DNA of 16,022 nucleotides. It comes from CAZJLN01 sp964540765. Its GTDB lineage: Bacteria; Chloroflexota; Anaerolineae; Anaerolineales; Anaerolineaceae. The stretch is taken from assembly GCA_964540765.1 (NCBI GenBank), contig CAZINW010000045.1, positions 1 to 16,022 of the forward strand. Reading direction: 5' to 3'. Positions 15,501 through 16,022 of this stretch are shown here, piece after piece; positions within the stretch are counted from its first letter, which is position 1; each line of letters starts with the position of its first letter. The translations under genes and the position numbers were made by a program. The notes under the pieces are model-generated. The model worked only from the letters and a program-made list of their open reading frames with translations, ran no database searches and had not been told where the DNA came from.

Positions 15501-15530
15501 AATAGACTCCTTTGGGAGTCTATTCTTTTT
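15501..15530 (+). terminator. tRNA-Glu terminator (first of four related hairpins)
   Basis: AATAGACTCC and GGAGTCTATT form a perfect 10-bp stem with loop TTTG, followed by CTTTTT. The same hairpin recurs at 15616-15645 (identical), at 15731-15760 (loop changed to CAAG, last A-T pairs lost) and in diverged form at 15848-15870. Confidence 0.9.
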
Positions 15531-15615
15531 AACTTTACTATTGGAAGAAGTGCAACAATAGTAGATGGGTTCGAATCCCCGCCCCGCAAGCGGGGGGCTA
15601 TGCACTGAGGGCACT

Positions 15616-15645
15616 AATAGACTCCTTTGGGAGTCTATTCTTTTT
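15616..15645 (+). terminator. Second copy of the tRNA-Glu terminator
   Basis: Identical to the 15501-15530 hairpin, including loop TTTG and the T tail, at the start of array unit 2. Confidence 0.8.
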
Positions 15646-15730
15646 AACTTTACTATTGGAAGAAGTGCAACAATAGTAGATGGGTTCGAATCCCCGCCCC
15701 GCAAGCGGGGGGCTATGCACTGAGGGCACT

Positions 15731-15760
15731 AATAGACTCCCAAGGGAGTCTTTTCTTTTT
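15731..15760 (+). terminator. Third copy of the tRNA-Glu terminator
   Basis: The stem AGACTCC / GGAGTCT is kept with loop CAAG instead of TTTG. The outer AATA no longer pairs because the right side reads TTTT. It is followed by CTTTTT and should still work as a terminator. Confidence 0.75.
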
Positions 15761-15847
15761 AACTTTACTATTGGAAGAAGTGCAACAATAGAGGTATGGG
15801 TTCGAATCCCCGCCCCGCAAGCGGGGGGCTGCGCGCTGAGGGCATTC

Positions 15848-15870
15848 ATAGAATTCTTTGGAATTATTTT
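15848..15870 (+). terminator. Diverged fourth terminator with compensatory changes
   Basis: It lies where a fourth unit would begin. AGAATTC and GAATTAT enclose the same TTTG loop and end in TTTT. Compared with copy 1, two C-G pairs have become A-T and T-A, which preserves pairing. One G-C pair has become a G-A mismatch. The sequence from here to 16022 is AT-rich and shows no gene. Confidence 0.55.
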
Positions 15871-15920
15871 AATAAATTCACGATTGTGAAAAGTCCAATT
15901 ATTGAAATGGAGGTTCCACT

Positions 15921-15946
15921 TCCTATCTTACATCCTATCTTACATC
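15921..15946. repeat. Two-copy 12-bp tandem duplication
   Basis: TCCTATCTTACA is repeated head to tail, with the 12-bp period continuing to 26 nt. It lies in noncoding sequence downstream of the tRNA-Glu array. Confidence 0.85.
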
Positions 15947-16022
15947 TATCCAATTCATGGAAAAGAAGTAAAATAAGATTTAGCTACACAGAATAATCAA
16001 GTGAAATTAGTTCTTTGATTAT

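Larger units (their letters stand above)
15499..15844 (+). repeat. Three-unit tandem array of 115-116 bp derived from the tRNA-Glu 3' end and terminator
   Basis: The units are 15499-15613, 15614-15728 and 15729-15844. Units 1 and 2 appear identical. Unit 3 differs at about ten positions plus one insertion. Each unit contains, in order: the tRNA terminator; a hairpin TACTATTG / CAATAGTA with a 12-nt loop (15536-15563 in unit 1; only 6 bp remain in unit 3); GGGTTCGAATCCCCG, identical to tRNA-Glu positions 15476-15490; a 24-nt insertion with a GC hairpin CCCCGC-AA-GCGGGG; and TGAGGGCA, identical to the tRNA 3' acceptor strand. None of the units has a 5' tRNA half, so they cannot make tRNA. Confidence 0.9.

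Noticed and set aside
15499..15844. CRISPR array or phage attachment-site series
   Set aside because: Units are nearly identical throughout with no variable spacers, and no integrase or cas gene is in view. The repeat is explained by tRNA 3' end plus terminator.
15366..15889. Open frames on both strands across the tRNA-Glu array (69-112 codons)
   Set aside because: They are translations of tRNA and repeat sequence (the familiar tRNA shadow peptides), with the repeat period visible in the peptide.

Overview
This looks like a bacterial chromosomal segment with roughly half GC coding sequence, probably from Chloroflexota and perhaps an Anaerolineae-like anaerobe. That placement is inference. 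It rests on a fused NfnA/NfnB-type flavoprotein, a GH4 glycosidase, a daunorubicin-type ABC exporter, a P3A proton-ATPase without a C-terminal regulatory tail, and two tRNA genes that do not encode CCA. No rRNA or other marker is present to settle it.

Layout. 1-70: the 3' end of a tRNA (probably Pro) with its terminator. 403-3949: a minus-strand operon of an ABC-2 exporter (ATPase, then two permeases), preceded by a 35-codon remnant of a small thioredoxin-like gene with a strong ribosome binding site. 4280-6622: a plus-strand P-type H+-ATPase. 6650-7175: two identical 170-bp miniature inverted-repeat elements in the same orientation, each with its own 4-bp target duplication. 7176-7943: AT-rich sequence with no convincing gene and three short tandem duplications. 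7956-9629: ettA, apparently leaderless. 9633-9665: a strong hairpin that terminates the convergent cold-shock gene (9683-9898, minus), which has a good promoter and a leader of about 110 nt. 10149-13845 (minus): a two-gene unit of a fused NfnAB-like oxidoreductase followed by a GH4 glycosidase. 13977-14894 (minus): a TPR protein with one membrane helix. 14955-15415: what looks like a disrupted minus-strand reading frame. 15384-15530: tRNA-Glu(UUC) with a near-consensus promoter and an intrinsic terminator. 15499-15844: a three-unit tandem array built from the tRNA-Glu 3' end plus its terminator, followed by a diverged fourth terminator.

The protein-coding genes are recognisable families with ordinary roles: export, proton pumping, translation control, cold shock, NAD(P)H/ferredoxin redox balance and sugar hydrolysis. 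GH4 enzymes need NAD+, which may be why that gene sits behind a pyridine-nucleotide oxidoreductase, but that link is speculative. The unusual material is between the genes: the tRNA-Glu-derived 115-bp array with base-pair covariation in its last terminator, the MITE pair, and at least eight perfect two-copy tandem duplications of 9-15 bp confined to noncoding or decayed sequence. No complete new multi-gene system is evident.
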